Below, one piece after another: positions 1 through 7,343 of a stretch of DNA of 64,000 nt. How positions within the stretch are numbered: position 1 is the first letter of the stretch; each line of letters begins with the position of its first letter. Under the pieces are notes generated by a model, which saw nothing but the letters and a program-made list of their open reading frames with translations, ran no database searches and was not told the origin of the DNA. Position numbers and translations under genes: made by a program. This stretch comes from Castellaniella hirudinis_A (lineage in GTDB: Bacteria; Pseudomonadota; Gammaproteobacteria; Burkholderiales; Burkholderiaceae_B), in assembly GCF_047468865.1 (NCBI RefSeq), contig NZ_JBLGTV010000005.1:124001-188000 (forward strand), written 5' to 3'.

Positions 1-148
1 CGAAGACGCCTCTGGCTGAAGAGGTAGGCACCGATGCCACAACACTCGTGGAACCCGCCGACATTTCAAAGGACTGTGCGGCACCAACGCCAAGCAACCA
101 TGCCAGTGTCAGCACCAGCATGGTTAATAAAAAACGGATCGATGTCAC
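1..148 (-). CDS. Secreted protein of unknown family, N-terminal fragment (runs off the window)
   Basis: A reading frame opens with GTG at 148 and stays open to base 1, so only about 49 residues are visible. The start reads as a signal peptide: a basic residue near the N-terminus, then a hydrophobic stretch (LLTMLVLTLAWLLGVGAA) with an AxA-like cleavage region. The visible mature part is Ser/Val/Ala-rich and shows no recognisable domain. It starts 12 bp after the stop of the DUF2933 gene on the same strand, so the two are probably co-transcribed. A periplasmic or outer-membrane copper protein is plausible from context only. The GTG start is a choice; the ribosome-binding site in front of it is weak. 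Confidence 0.45.
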   Translation of the reverse strand, partial: MTSIRFLLTMLVLTLAWLLGVGAAQSFEMSAGSTSVVASVPTSSARGVF

Positions 149-160
149 TTCAACTACTCA

Positions 161-421
161 TCATCCGAAATGTTTAGTTTTAGTAGTCGATTCACGAACC
201 GGCGTAGGCGCGGGTTCGTTTTTCTTTCCGCTATGCTCGGAATGACATGATTGCATTCCCTTCATCATGAAGAGCATCATCAACGGACAGATCAAGAAGA
301 ATAAAAAGGGGCTTGCGGCGACAATCCACTCACGCGCGGTCGGTAACGTCGCGTAAACCAACGCAACCAGCACAGCCAGCCCTAGGCCACCTTTCAACAT
401 GGTCTTCATATCGCATTTCAT
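161..421 (-). CDS. DUF2933 family small membrane protein, metal-resistance associated
   Basis: An 86-residue protein with two hydrophobic segments (about residues 10-27 and 34-53) and a hydrophilic tail with Cys and His (QSCHSEHSGKK). This matches the DUF2933 family of short membrane proteins that often lie in copper and heavy-metal resistance clusters; no biochemical role is firmly known. GGAG lies about 10 bp before the ATG. A second in-frame ATG four codons in could also serve. A one-mismatch cop box about 100 bp upstream (524-539) and the CopRS pair in the same segment suggest copper-responsive expression. Family assignment is from sequence character; the role is inferred from context. 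Confidence 0.75.
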   Translation of the reverse strand: MKCDMKTMLKGGLGLAVLVALVYATLPTAREWIVAASPFLFFLICPLMMLFMMKGMQSCHSEHSGKKNEPAPTPVRESTTKTKHFG

Positions 422-523
422 TTCTCGAAACTCCTGTTGCCTGAATGCTCGCCAGAGCTAATTTACATATCCAACGATGACACCACTATAGCGATCCATA
501 CCTGTCAGGCGGATTGCTTCAAC

Positions 524-539
524 ATTACATCTTTGTCAT
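524..539. promoter_or_regulatory. Degenerate cop box upstream of the DUF2933 gene
   Basis: The bases read ATTACA-TCTT-TGTCAT, one mismatch from the CopR/CusR-type operator ATTACA-N4-TGTAAT. It lies in the 440-bp gene-free stretch 422-861 between the divergent DUF2933 and YVTN genes, about 100 bp from the DUF2933 start. The rest of that stretch is AT-rich and shows no gene. Confidence 0.5.
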
Positions 540-622
540 CTTCATATTGCACTCCTGACTTTCTTGAAATTCCATTGAAAACCCAGGCAATGCAGCACCT
601 TGCATACATTGCAGGGACATGT

Positions 623-638
623 ATTACAAACATGTAAT
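623..638. promoter_or_regulatory. cop box (ATTACA-N4-TGTAAT)
   Basis: The bases read ATTACA-AACA-TGTAAT, a perfect match to the inverted-repeat operator bound by CopR/CusR-type response regulators. It sits in the divergent intergenic region, 224 bp before the YVTN gene and 202 bp before the DUF2933 gene, and could act on either promoter. A possible -10 (TATATT) for the YVTN gene lies near 846-851. Confidence 0.65.
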
Positions 639-861
639 CTCAGGGTAATAGTTACGTCAGAAGCGAAACCATATAGTTTCGACTATCGGCCCTGTTGTGA
701 AGAGCTCCGACCCGTCGGTCGAAGTTTCTTCGCCACGATGCAAGGGCATCGCCGGTGTCGCATTGATATTGCTTCGCTTGATCTCGTCCGAAAGGTGAGA
801 CTTTCGCTCTGGCACTTGGTCAGCAAGCAGGTTCTCTTTTCCTGTCTATATTGGAGGCATC

Positions 862-1896
862 ATGCTCAAACTTCGTCCCATTCTTCTGGCTGTCACCCTC
901 GCTTTTTCCGCCAGCATGGTCCATGCATCATCCCTTCCTAACGGAGTCGTGTATAGCGCTAATGAAGGAGACGGATCCATTAGCAAAATCACGCTAAACA
1001 CAGGCGATGTAAAAACGACTCAGATCAGCGTCATACCCCACAATGTGCAGATTGCTCCTGACGGAAAAACATTGCTCGCTGTCGGCACAGCAAAAGCGGA
1101 AGGAGGCGGGCATGGTAATGGGCATGGTGTTGACATCGACAGCCATGGGGATGCTGGCCTGCTGATCCTGGATGTAGATCAACTTGATAAAGTGCTGAAA
1201 ACGCTGCCTTCAGGCGACCATCCTGCTCATGTCGTCACCAGCCCGGATGGCCGCTACGCCTATATCACGAACGCGGATGCAAACCAATTGTCCGTCGTGG
1301 ACACCCAAGCAGGGAAACTTACCGCTGAAGTTGCCACCGGCGCTTATCCTCACGGCCTGCGGTTAAGCCCGGATGGACGCGAACTTTACGTCGCGAATCT
1401 CAGCGATAACTCTGTGTCCGTCATTGATCCTAAAACCATCAAGGAAACAGCCAGAATTTCTGTTGGGCAAGCGCCCGTGCAAGTGGCATTCACAAAGGAC
1501 GGCAAGCAGGTATATGTCTCATTGCGAGATGAGAACAGCGTCGCAGTCATCGATATTGCTACAAGAAAAGTCATCAACCAGATCAATGTCGGCCGTGGCC
1601 CAATCCAGCTATATGCCGGCGCCGGCGATACGATGTTTGTGGCCAACCAGGGAAGCGACACTAAGCCGGATAATACGGTATCGGTTATCGACACCCGAAA
1701 CCAGAGCGTGATCGAGACGGTGGTGACGGGCAAAGGCGCCCATGGGGTAGTCGCGAGCGGAGACGGAAAATATGTCTTCGTCACCAATACCCTTGACAAT
1801 AGCGTGAGCGCGATCGATGTCGGCACCAAAAAAGTGGTTGCCACCTACCAGGTCGGACCCAATCCCAACGGGATCACATATCGTAGCCTCCCTTAA
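862..1896 (+). CDS. Periplasmic YVTN-family beta-propeller protein
   Basis: A 344-residue protein with a clear Sec signal peptide (residues 1-22, ending VHAS) followed by about seven beta-propeller blades. Each blade carries the YVTN-type signature (YITNADANQLSVVD, YVANLSDNSVSVID, FVTNTLDNSVSAID). An insert near residues 80-96 is rich in Gly, His and Asp (GGGHGNGHGVDIDSHGD) and could bind metal. GGAGG lies 7 bp before the ATG. Such propellers usually act as periplasmic scaffolds or binding proteins. The neighbouring CopRS pair and cop boxes suggest a role in copper stress, which is inferred. Base composition is lower in GC than the chromosomal genes on the right. Confidence 0.8.
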   Translation: MLKLRPILLAVTLAFSASMVHASSLPNGVVYSANEGDGSISKITLNTGDVKTTQISVIPHNVQIAPDGKTLLAVGTAKAEGGGHGNGHGVDIDSHGDAGLLILDVDQLDKVLKTLPSGDHPAHVVTSPDGRYAYITNADANQLSVVDTQAGKLTAEVATGAYPHGLRLSPDGRELYVANLSDNSVSVIDPKTIKETARISVGQAPVQVAFTKDGKQVYVSLRDENSVAVIDIATRKVINQINVGRGPIQLYAGAGDTMFVANQGSDTKPDNTVSVIDTRNQSVIETVVTGKGAHGVVASGDGKYVFVTNTLDNSVSAIDVGTKKVVATYQVGPNPNGITYRSLP

Positions 1897-2012
1897 CCGA
1901 GGGAGGGTATGCGGGCAAGCTTATCGCGCAGTCAATGCGGATTGCAAACCGACCCCCGTTCTACAAAAAAACAAATATTGCGACTTCGAAATGGTGGATC
2001 CATTTCATCAGA

Positions 2013-2050
2013 ATGACATAAGCATTACATAAATGTAATGCTTATGTCAT
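2013..2050. promoter_or_regulatory. Long palindromic cop box in front of copR
   Basis: Two perfect 18-bp arms (2013-2030 and 2033-2050) are separated by AA. The centre is a perfect cop box (ATTACA-TAAA-TGTAAT at 2024-2039), so the symmetry extends well beyond the usual 16 bp. It ends 65 bp upstream of the response-regulator start and no T-run follows, so an operator for autoregulation is more likely than a terminator. Confidence 0.75.
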
Positions 2051-2114
2051 GTCCACGACAGTACGGTAGGATTACAGTCATCCACATAATGTTGATGAAG
2101 AGAGGTGTCCAGCC

Positions 2115-2798
2115 ATGAAGCTGCTCGTGGTCGAAGACGAGGTCAAAACAGGAGACTATGTCCGTCAAGGCTTGACAGAAGCCGGATTTATTGTGGATCT
2201 GGCTCGTACCGGCCTTGATGGACATCACTTGGCGCTTACAGGTGCGTACGATCTGATCATTCTGGATGTCATGTTGCCGGATGTGGACGGCTGGCGAATC
2301 GTGCAGGCGCTTCGGGATGCGAAGTCCTCTACACCCGTGCTCTTTCTGACGGCAAGAGACAGCGTGGAAGATCGCGTAAAAGGGCTGGAGCTTGGCGCTG
2401 ATGACTACTTGGTCAAGCCATTCGCTTTTTCGGAACTGCTGGCGCGCGTACGTACCTTGCTGCGTCGCGGTGCCGCCTCCGCTTTTCAAGACAAGCTGCA
2501 GGTCGCTGACCTTGTCCTTGATATCCCACGCCGTCGTGCCGAACGCCAGGAGAGACGCATCACCCTTACCAACAAAGAGTTCGCACTGCTGGAGCTTATG
2601 GTTCGTCGTCAGGGTGAGGTATTGCCCCGGTCGCTCATTGCGTCCCAGGTATGGGATATGAATTTTGACAGCGATACGAATGTCATTGATGTCGCAATAA
2701 GACGCCTGCGCGCAAAAATCGACGACGACTTCGAGCCCAAGCTTATCCATACGGTACGCGGCATGGGCTACATGCTGGATGTCACTCTCCCGGACTGA
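2115..2798 (+). CDS. copR: Heavy-metal response regulator, OmpR family (CopR/CusR-like)
   Basis: A 227-residue two-domain regulator. The receiver domain (about 1-115) has the acidic pocket EDE at 7-9, phospho-acceptor Asp51 in LDVMLPD and the conserved Lys in LVKPF. The C-terminal winged helix (about 130-225) has the OmpR-type end ..VRGMGYMLD. Length and motifs fit the CopR/CusR/PcoR/IrlR group that activates metal-efflux genes. GAGGTG precedes the ATG. The kinase gene begins 3 bp after the stop, so the two are one operon. The cop-box palindrome just upstream argues for autoregulation. The specific metal cannot be read from sequence; copper is inferred from the operator. Confidence 0.9.
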   Translation: MKLLVVEDEVKTGDYVRQGLTEAGFIVDLARTGLDGHHLALTGAYDLIILDVMLPDVDGWRIVQALRDAKSSTPVLFLTARDSVEDRVKGLELGADDYLVKPFAFSELLARVRTLLRRGAASAFQDKLQVADLVLDIPRRRAERQERRITLTNKEFALLELMVRRQGEVLPRSLIASQVWDMNFDSDTNVIDVAIRRLRAKIDDDFEPKLIHTVRGMGYMLDVTLPD

Positions 2799-2801
2799 CA
2801 G

Positions 2802-4208
2802 ATGGCTCGACGCCCCGCTTCCTTGGCAGTACGGCTCACCGTCTCAATAGGGGCTGTGATTACATTCGTGCTCCTCACCTTCGGCTGGATGATTGAGCGG
2901 TCCATTAATGAGCATTTCGTCCAGCAGGATGTCGATGAACTCAATGCTGTTGTTCAGGTTCTACAGCATACCTTGGCCACGTTACCTTCAAATGCCACGC
3001 CTGACGACTTGAAAGAGCGGTTTGCCACTGCGGTATCCGGACACCACAATGCGCAATACTATATTTCCTCTGAAACCGGTGTGCAGATTTATGCCTCACC
3101 TGGATCAGATCTGGGTCGTTTCGCGAAAGTTTCCCGACCCGTCCAGAAGATTTCCATCGAAACTGTCGGGACATGGCAAGATCATGGGGAAACATTCCGA
3201 GGAGCCGTTCTACGCACCATCTCAGACAGCACTCCTGGAGCGAAAATATTCACTATCGCAGTTGCAACTGGCATCAACTTCCATTTGCACTATCTGGAAA
3301 GCTTTCGCACCTATCTTCGCATCATCACGACTGTTGCCTGCCTGATCGCGATTCTGGCCACTTGGTTGGCCGTCTATCAAGGGCATGCCCCCATTCGGCG
3401 AATCAGCCGGGAAATACGAAACATCAAATCCGATCAATTGCATATCCGGCTGGAACCTCACACCGTGCCAGCGGAATTGGTGGAACTGTCCATTTCATTC
3501 AATGACATGATCGAACGACTGGAGGATGTGTTCCGACGTTTATCTGGTTTTTCTGCGGATATTGCGCATGAATTACGGACGCCGATTACAAATCTGAAAA
3601 CACAGACTGAAGTCGCTCTTTCTCAGTCACGCAGCATCGAGCAATATCGCGAGGTTCTGTACTCCAACCTCGAAGAGTACGAACGTATGGCAAAAATGGT
3701 TGGCGACATGCTATTTTTAGCGCAAGCAGATAACAATTTGCTCAAGCCCGAACTCGTCAAGGTTGACTTGGAGGCCGAAATGCGCAATCTCTTCGATTAC
3801 TTTGGCGCATGGGCTGAAGAGCGTGAGGTGGAGCTGAAACTCTCCGGCAAACAGATATGCGTGCAAGGGGATAGGCTGATGATTCGCCGAGCGCTGAGCA
3901 ACGTACTATCCAATGCCATTCGCTATACACCGGCAGGACACATCATCAACGTGATCCTGGAGTCGAGCGAGAAAGTCGCGACGATACGCGTCAAGAATCC
4001 GGGCCCCGTCATTCCCGCGGAGCACATTGACCGAATTTTCGAAAGGTTTTACCGGATGGATGCTTCACGTCAACGCAGCATAGAAGGAGCGGGTCTAGGG
4101 CTGGCGATAGCCAAATCTATTGTGGAGGCCCATGGCGGCAAGATCCGGGCAAGCTCCACCTCTGAAGCCACGGAATTCAAAATCAGTCTGCCATTGATCA
4201 GCTATTGA
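2802..4208 (+). CDS. copS: Heavy-metal sensor histidine kinase (CopS/CusS-like)
   Basis: A 468-residue membrane kinase: first membrane segment about residues 14-30, a periplasmic sensor region of about 140 residues, a second membrane segment about 173-191, then HAMP. The phosphotransfer helix has His256 in AHELRTP. The ATP-binding domain has the N box (NVLSNAIRYTP) and G box (GAGLGLAIA). The layout matches CusS/CopS/IrlS, which sense periplasmic Cu or Ag and phosphorylate the paired OmpR-type regulator. It follows that regulator by 3 bp. Two short perfect inverted repeats (4221-4234 and 4249-4262) follow the gene without a T-run and may mark the end of the metal module. Confidence 0.9.
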   Translation: MARRPASLAVRLTVSIGAVITFVLLTFGWMIERSINEHFVQQDVDELNAVVQVLQHTLATLPSNATPDDLKERFATAVSGHHNAQYYISSETGVQIYASPGSDLGRFAKVSRPVQKISIETVGTWQDHGETFRGAVLRTISDSTPGAKIFTIAVATGINFHLHYLESFRTYLRIITTVACLIAILATWLAVYQGHAPIRRISREIRNIKSDQLHIRLEPHTVPAELVELSISFNDMIERLEDVFRRLSGFSADIAHELRTPITNLKTQTEVALSQSRSIEQYREVLYSNLEEYERMAKMVGDMLFLAQADNNLLKPELVKVDLEAEMRNLFDYFGAWAEEREVELKLSGKQICVQGDRLMIRRALSNVLSNAIRYTPAGHIINVILESSEKVATIRVKNPGPVIPAEHIDRIFERFYRMDASRQRSIEGAGLGLAIAKSIVEAHGGKIRASSTSEATEFKISLPLISY

Positions 4209-4291
4209 GAATCAATGCCTATCCATCACTGGATAGTAACGTTCAGAAAGTGACTATTCACTGAGGTTGACAGCTAATGGCAAAGCAAATC

Positions 4292-4682
4292 TCAAACAAC
4301 AAGGCTACGCTGCCTCCCCATCTCCCACGACACGCTCCCGCCACGCACCGTCACGGCGATCTGCTGTCCCAGTTTCTTCTCAATCACCGGCTTCCACGGC
4401 ACCAAGCTGAACCCCATGCCGTCATCGAGCATCGCGTAGCGCCCGCTGGCGAGCATGACAGAGCGCCGGTAAATGCCGGCCACGCGCTGCCCGTCGGCTA
4501 CCGGTCGATGCTCCAGTCCGATATCGGCGGCAATGTCCTTCGCGGCCTGCGTCAGTTCCCGATCGCGCAGTGTGCCTAGCAGGTTGCGCACCAGAATCAC
4601 GCGCTGCCCGCGCCGCTGGGCCAGTCCCTGTTCTTCGAGAAAGTCGGCACGCCGCTGCAAAGCTAACTTGGCCTCACCGCCG
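4292..4682 (-). pseudogene. Truncated DUF3363-type relaxase, C-terminal fragment
   Basis: Only the last 130 residues of a relaxase remain. The open frame enters from the left end of the IS66 element at 4683 and runs to a stop at 4292. Its sequence (QRVAGIYRRSVMLASGRYAM, then DDGMGFSLVPW) is typical of the C-terminal DUF3363 region of VirD2-like relaxases of conjugative elements. The N-terminal catalytic domain with the nicking Tyr and metal-binding His residues is absent and does not reappear beyond the IS. A TTG at 4660 could start translation of a remnant, which is unlikely to be functional. DUF3363 relaxases more often accompany TraG/Trb systems, so the fragment may come from a different element than the adjoining VirB genes. 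Confidence 0.8.
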
Positions 4683-4703
4683 GTAAGCGGTGCATCTCCC
4701 CCA

Positions 4704-6413
4704 TTATTCCCAGGCGGCGAGATTCATGGCTAAATCTTGGTCATGAGTATTCCACGGCAACAGCGCCTCGATTTCGTCCACTGTTTGGGCCATCGGCAGG
4801 TGTTCCAGCACAAAGCGCAGCCACGCATAGGGCTCGCGCCCGTTGGCCTTGGCCGTTTCCAGCAGCGAATACAGTACCGCGCTGGCGTGTGCACCCGCCG
4901 GGGTATCCGCAAAAAGCCACGCTTTTCTGCCAATCACAAACGGCCTGATGGCGTTTTCTGCGGGGTTGTTATCGATGGGCAAATCGCCGCACTCGGTATA
5001 GCGGATCAGGCGCGGCCAGACCTTGTGCAGATATCCCAACGCGCCCAGCTTGCTCCTGGGCGTGACCCCCGGCAGGGTTTCATCCAACCATGCACGCAGC
5101 TTTTGCAGGATCGGCAGGCTGTGGGTCTGGCGCGCCTCGAAGCGCTGCGCATCGCTCGCTGTTTTCAGCTTGGCCTCGATACGATACAGCCGGGCGAACA
5201 GATCCAGCGCGTGGTCTGCGCGGGCACTCTTGCCTTTGGGGCTGACCCGTTTGGCTTCGACGAACTTGCGCCGAGCATGGGCTGCGCACGCCAGGTGCTC
5301 CACACCGGGCAGGCGCGCCACCGGCGCGTAGCCTTCGTACCCGTCGGTCATCAGGTAACCCTGCCAGCCTTCGAGCAGGCGTACCGGTATCTGCCCCGAA
5401 CGGCTCGCCTCGTAATCAAACAACACCACCGTGCGCCCCGGCGGCCCGCCGCGCTGCACCCACATATAACTTTTAGAGGTCGGACTTCGCCCTGGTTCTT
5501 TCAACACTTGAACCGTGGTTTCATCCATGTGGATGACGGGCGCATCCAGCAAGGTGTCGCGGGCCAGATTGTGCAGCGGCTGCAAGGCCTGGGCGAGCCT
5601 GATCATGGCCCGCGTCATGCTCTGGCGTGGGACGTCCACCTGGTGGCGGGCCATCACCTTCTCGAAGCGCGCCAGAGGCAGGCCGTCGACATACTTCACC
5701 ACCGCCATCATCGCCAGGAACCCGGCGCTGAAGTTGCTGCGCGGCAGGACCTGCGCCGGTGCCGGCTGCTGTACCGGTGCCTGATCGCCCTTGGGGCAGG
5801 CGTAGCGCGGGCGCACCGTGCGGATCACGCGGATTTGCATCGGCACGATGTCCAGCTGTTCACTCACGTCTTCGCCGATACGCACCATGGGGGTGCCGCA
5901 GGCGCATTGGCGTTCTGCTTCGGGGACATCGACCAGGAACTCGACGCGGGGCAGCTCGGGCGGCAAAGCGCGGCGATGACCGCGCTTGGGGCGAGGCGTG
6001 TTGTGCGCGGGCGCGCCCTCGTGTGCGTCTTCGAGATCAGCGGCCTGCTCGGCCAAGGCTTCCACTTCGTTAAACAGCTCGCCCTGGTGCGACTCGCTAC
6101 TGGGGCCGAACACCTGATGCCGGGCCAAGCGCCATTGCTCAAGGATGCGTTGCACCGCCTCGGCGACCCCTGTGGCGACGCCGGCGGCAATCCCTTCTTG
6201 CAGCTTCCTCTCGAACTCGGATTGCATCGCCGAACGCAAGGCGTGAAGGTGGGTTTCGTTCTGCGCCTGCAGCGTGGCCCGTAACTCGGCCAGCGTCTTT
6301 TCGCGCTCGGCTTTCAATGCCGCCTGGAAGGCTTCAACCGAGGTCGGCACAGCGCCGATTTCGGGGCTGAGCTCAGGGGGGAAGGATGGGGTGGCTGCAG
6401 GGCGATCAGACAT
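4704..6413 (-). CDS. tnpC: IS66 family transposase (TnpC)
   Basis: A 569-residue transposase, slightly longer than many relatives (about 510-550). It has an N-terminal Ala/Glu-rich coiled coil (about 30-95), a zinc-finger-like region with CACG, and the DDE domain with Asp in HMDETT, Asp in MTDGYEGY and Glu in NNPAENAIRP. The sequence is intact and has the C-terminal IS66 end, so the element may still be active. Its start is separated from tnpB by 20 bp. Confidence 0.93.
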   Translation of the reverse strand: MSDRPAATPSFPPELSPEIGAVPTSVEAFQAALKAEREKTLAELRATLQAQNETHLHALRSAMQSEFERKLQEGIAAGVATGVAEAVQRILEQWRLARHQVFGPSSESHQGELFNEVEALAEQAADLEDAHEGAPAHNTPRPKRGHRRALPPELPRVEFLVDVPEAERQCACGTPMVRIGEDVSEQLDIVPMQIRVIRTVRPRYACPKGDQAPVQQPAPAQVLPRSNFSAGFLAMMAVVKYVDGLPLARFEKVMARHQVDVPRQSMTRAMIRLAQALQPLHNLARDTLLDAPVIHMDETTVQVLKEPGRSPTSKSYMWVQRGGPPGRTVVLFDYEASRSGQIPVRLLEGWQGYLMTDGYEGYAPVARLPGVEHLACAAHARRKFVEAKRVSPKGKSARADHALDLFARLYRIEAKLKTASDAQRFEARQTHSLPILQKLRAWLDETLPGVTPRSKLGALGYLHKVWPRLIRYTECGDLPIDNNPAENAIRPFVIGRKAWLFADTPAGAHASAVLYSLLETAKANGREPYAWLRFVLEHLPMAQTVDEIEALLPWNTHDQDLAMNLAAWE

Positions 6414-6433
6414 GCATAATTATACCAGAATTA

Positions 6434-6793
6434 TCACATAACTGACTGATATTTCAGTGTTTTATGAGGATAATTCGCCCATAAATCAAACCCTTCCAAC
6501 AGCCACTCCAACTCTTTGGGGGTGAGTGTCACGGTCGCTTGCGCGCCTGGCGCGGGCCAGGCAAAGCGCTCTTTCTCCAGCCGCTTCTGCCAAAGGCAAA
6601 AGCCGTTGCGATGCCAATACAGAATCTTGATGCGGTTGCGCTGGCGATTCACGAACACGAATAACGTATCGCCGAAGACATCCAGTTCCAGCTCGCTTTG
6701 CACCAGCGCGGCCAGCCCGTCGATCTGCTTGCGAAAGTCCACCGGCACGCAGCACAAGTAGACCTGCCCAATCGCCACTCCCGGGTGCATCAA
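6434..6793 (-). CDS. tnpB: IS66 family accessory protein TnpB
   Basis: A 119-residue protein with the IS66 Orf2 signature: VDFRKQIDGLAALVQ, then DVFGDTLFVFVNRQRNRIKI and WHRNGFCLWQKRLE. It is required for IS66 transposition along with TnpA and TnpC; its exact role is unknown. Its start overlaps the tnpA stop by 4 bp, which suggests translational coupling. Confidence 0.92.
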   Translation of the reverse strand: MMHPGVAIGQVYLCCVPVDFRKQIDGLAALVQSELELDVFGDTLFVFVNRQRNRIKILYWHRNGFCLWQKRLEKERFAWPAPGAQATVTLTPKELEWLLEGFDLWANYPHKTLKYQSVM

Positions 6794-7158
6794 TGCACCT
6801 GCTCAGTCAGCGCCTGACGCACCTGCGCCAGCCACTGCGGGCTGGGCAAGCCGGGCAGCTCCAGACGCAGGCCAGCGCCCAGCACCAGTACATGGCGATC
6901 CGCCGCGACAGGGTGATCGACAGCGGCGAGCGGACCCACGCTGACCGGCACAAACTGGCGCGCAACCGGCGCAGCCACCGCCTTGACGGGCACCTGAGCC
7001 TTCCGCTCCAGGGCTTTGAGGCGCCGGCGCCAATAATACAGGCTTGAGACCGGCAACCCCTCACGCTGCGCGTAGGCCGTGGCGCCAATGCCCTCGCGCG
7101 CTATCGCGTCAAGGTGCATTTCCCACCAGGCCTGCCCTGGTCCTCGACTCGTCGACAT
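6790..7158 (-). CDS. tnpA: IS66 family accessory protein TnpA
   Basis: A 122-residue basic protein with an N-terminal helix-turn-helix region (IAREGIGATAYAQREGLPVS, then SLYYWRRRLK) typical of IS66 OrfA. It probably binds the element ends. It is the first gene of the IS66 operon, 66 bp inside the right terminal repeat, and overlaps tnpB by 4 bp. Confidence 0.9.
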   Translation of the reverse strand: MSTSRGPGQAWWEMHLDAIAREGIGATAYAQREGLPVSSLYYWRRRLKALERKAQVPVKAVAAPVARQFVPVSVGPLAAVDHPVAADRHVLVLGAGLRLELPGLPSPQWLAQVRQALTEQVH

Positions 7159-7343
7159 CCTCGGTTCTCCTGTTTGCTTGCAGAACCGATACGATGCCCC
7201 ACAGAGCGGGCGCGAACAATCATGGGAAAAATGGAGCGTTTACCAGGGAGGTGCCACCAAGCAGCCTGCAGTGACCTTCCGCAATCAACCTATTTCTGCC
7301 GTTCAGCCAAGGAATTCGAGCGACGGGTCGTGGCCGATTGCAG

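Larger units (their letters stand above)
4683..7243 (-). mobile_element. IS66-family insertion sequence, complete (tnpA-tnpB-tnpC)
   Basis: The ends are imperfect inverted repeats starting GTAA: GTAAGCGGTGCATCTCCCCC at 4683-4702, and the reverse complement of 7224-7243, agreeing at 14 of 20 positions. They enclose 2,561 bp with the three IS66 genes in the usual order on the minus strand. The 8-bp flanks differ (CACCGCCG on the left, CAGGGAGG on the right), so the duplication IS66 elements normally make is missing. That points to a deletion or recombination next to the element after insertion. The left flank is a cut relaxase; the right flank (7244-7343) is unassigned DNA before the coupling-protein stop. 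Confidence 0.85.

Noticed and set aside
600..941. A 113-residue plus-strand frame upstream of the YVTN gene
   Set aside because: It overlaps the YVTN signal peptide in another frame, has no family features, and the region carries operator and promoter-like sequence.
2013..2050. A Rho-independent terminator after the YVTN gene
   Set aside because: The palindrome has no T-run and its centre is a perfect cop box directly in front of copR, so an operator fits better.
4737..6284. A 515-residue plus-strand frame opposite the IS66 transposase
   Set aside because: The minus strand encodes an intact DDE transposase; the plus frame has no family features.
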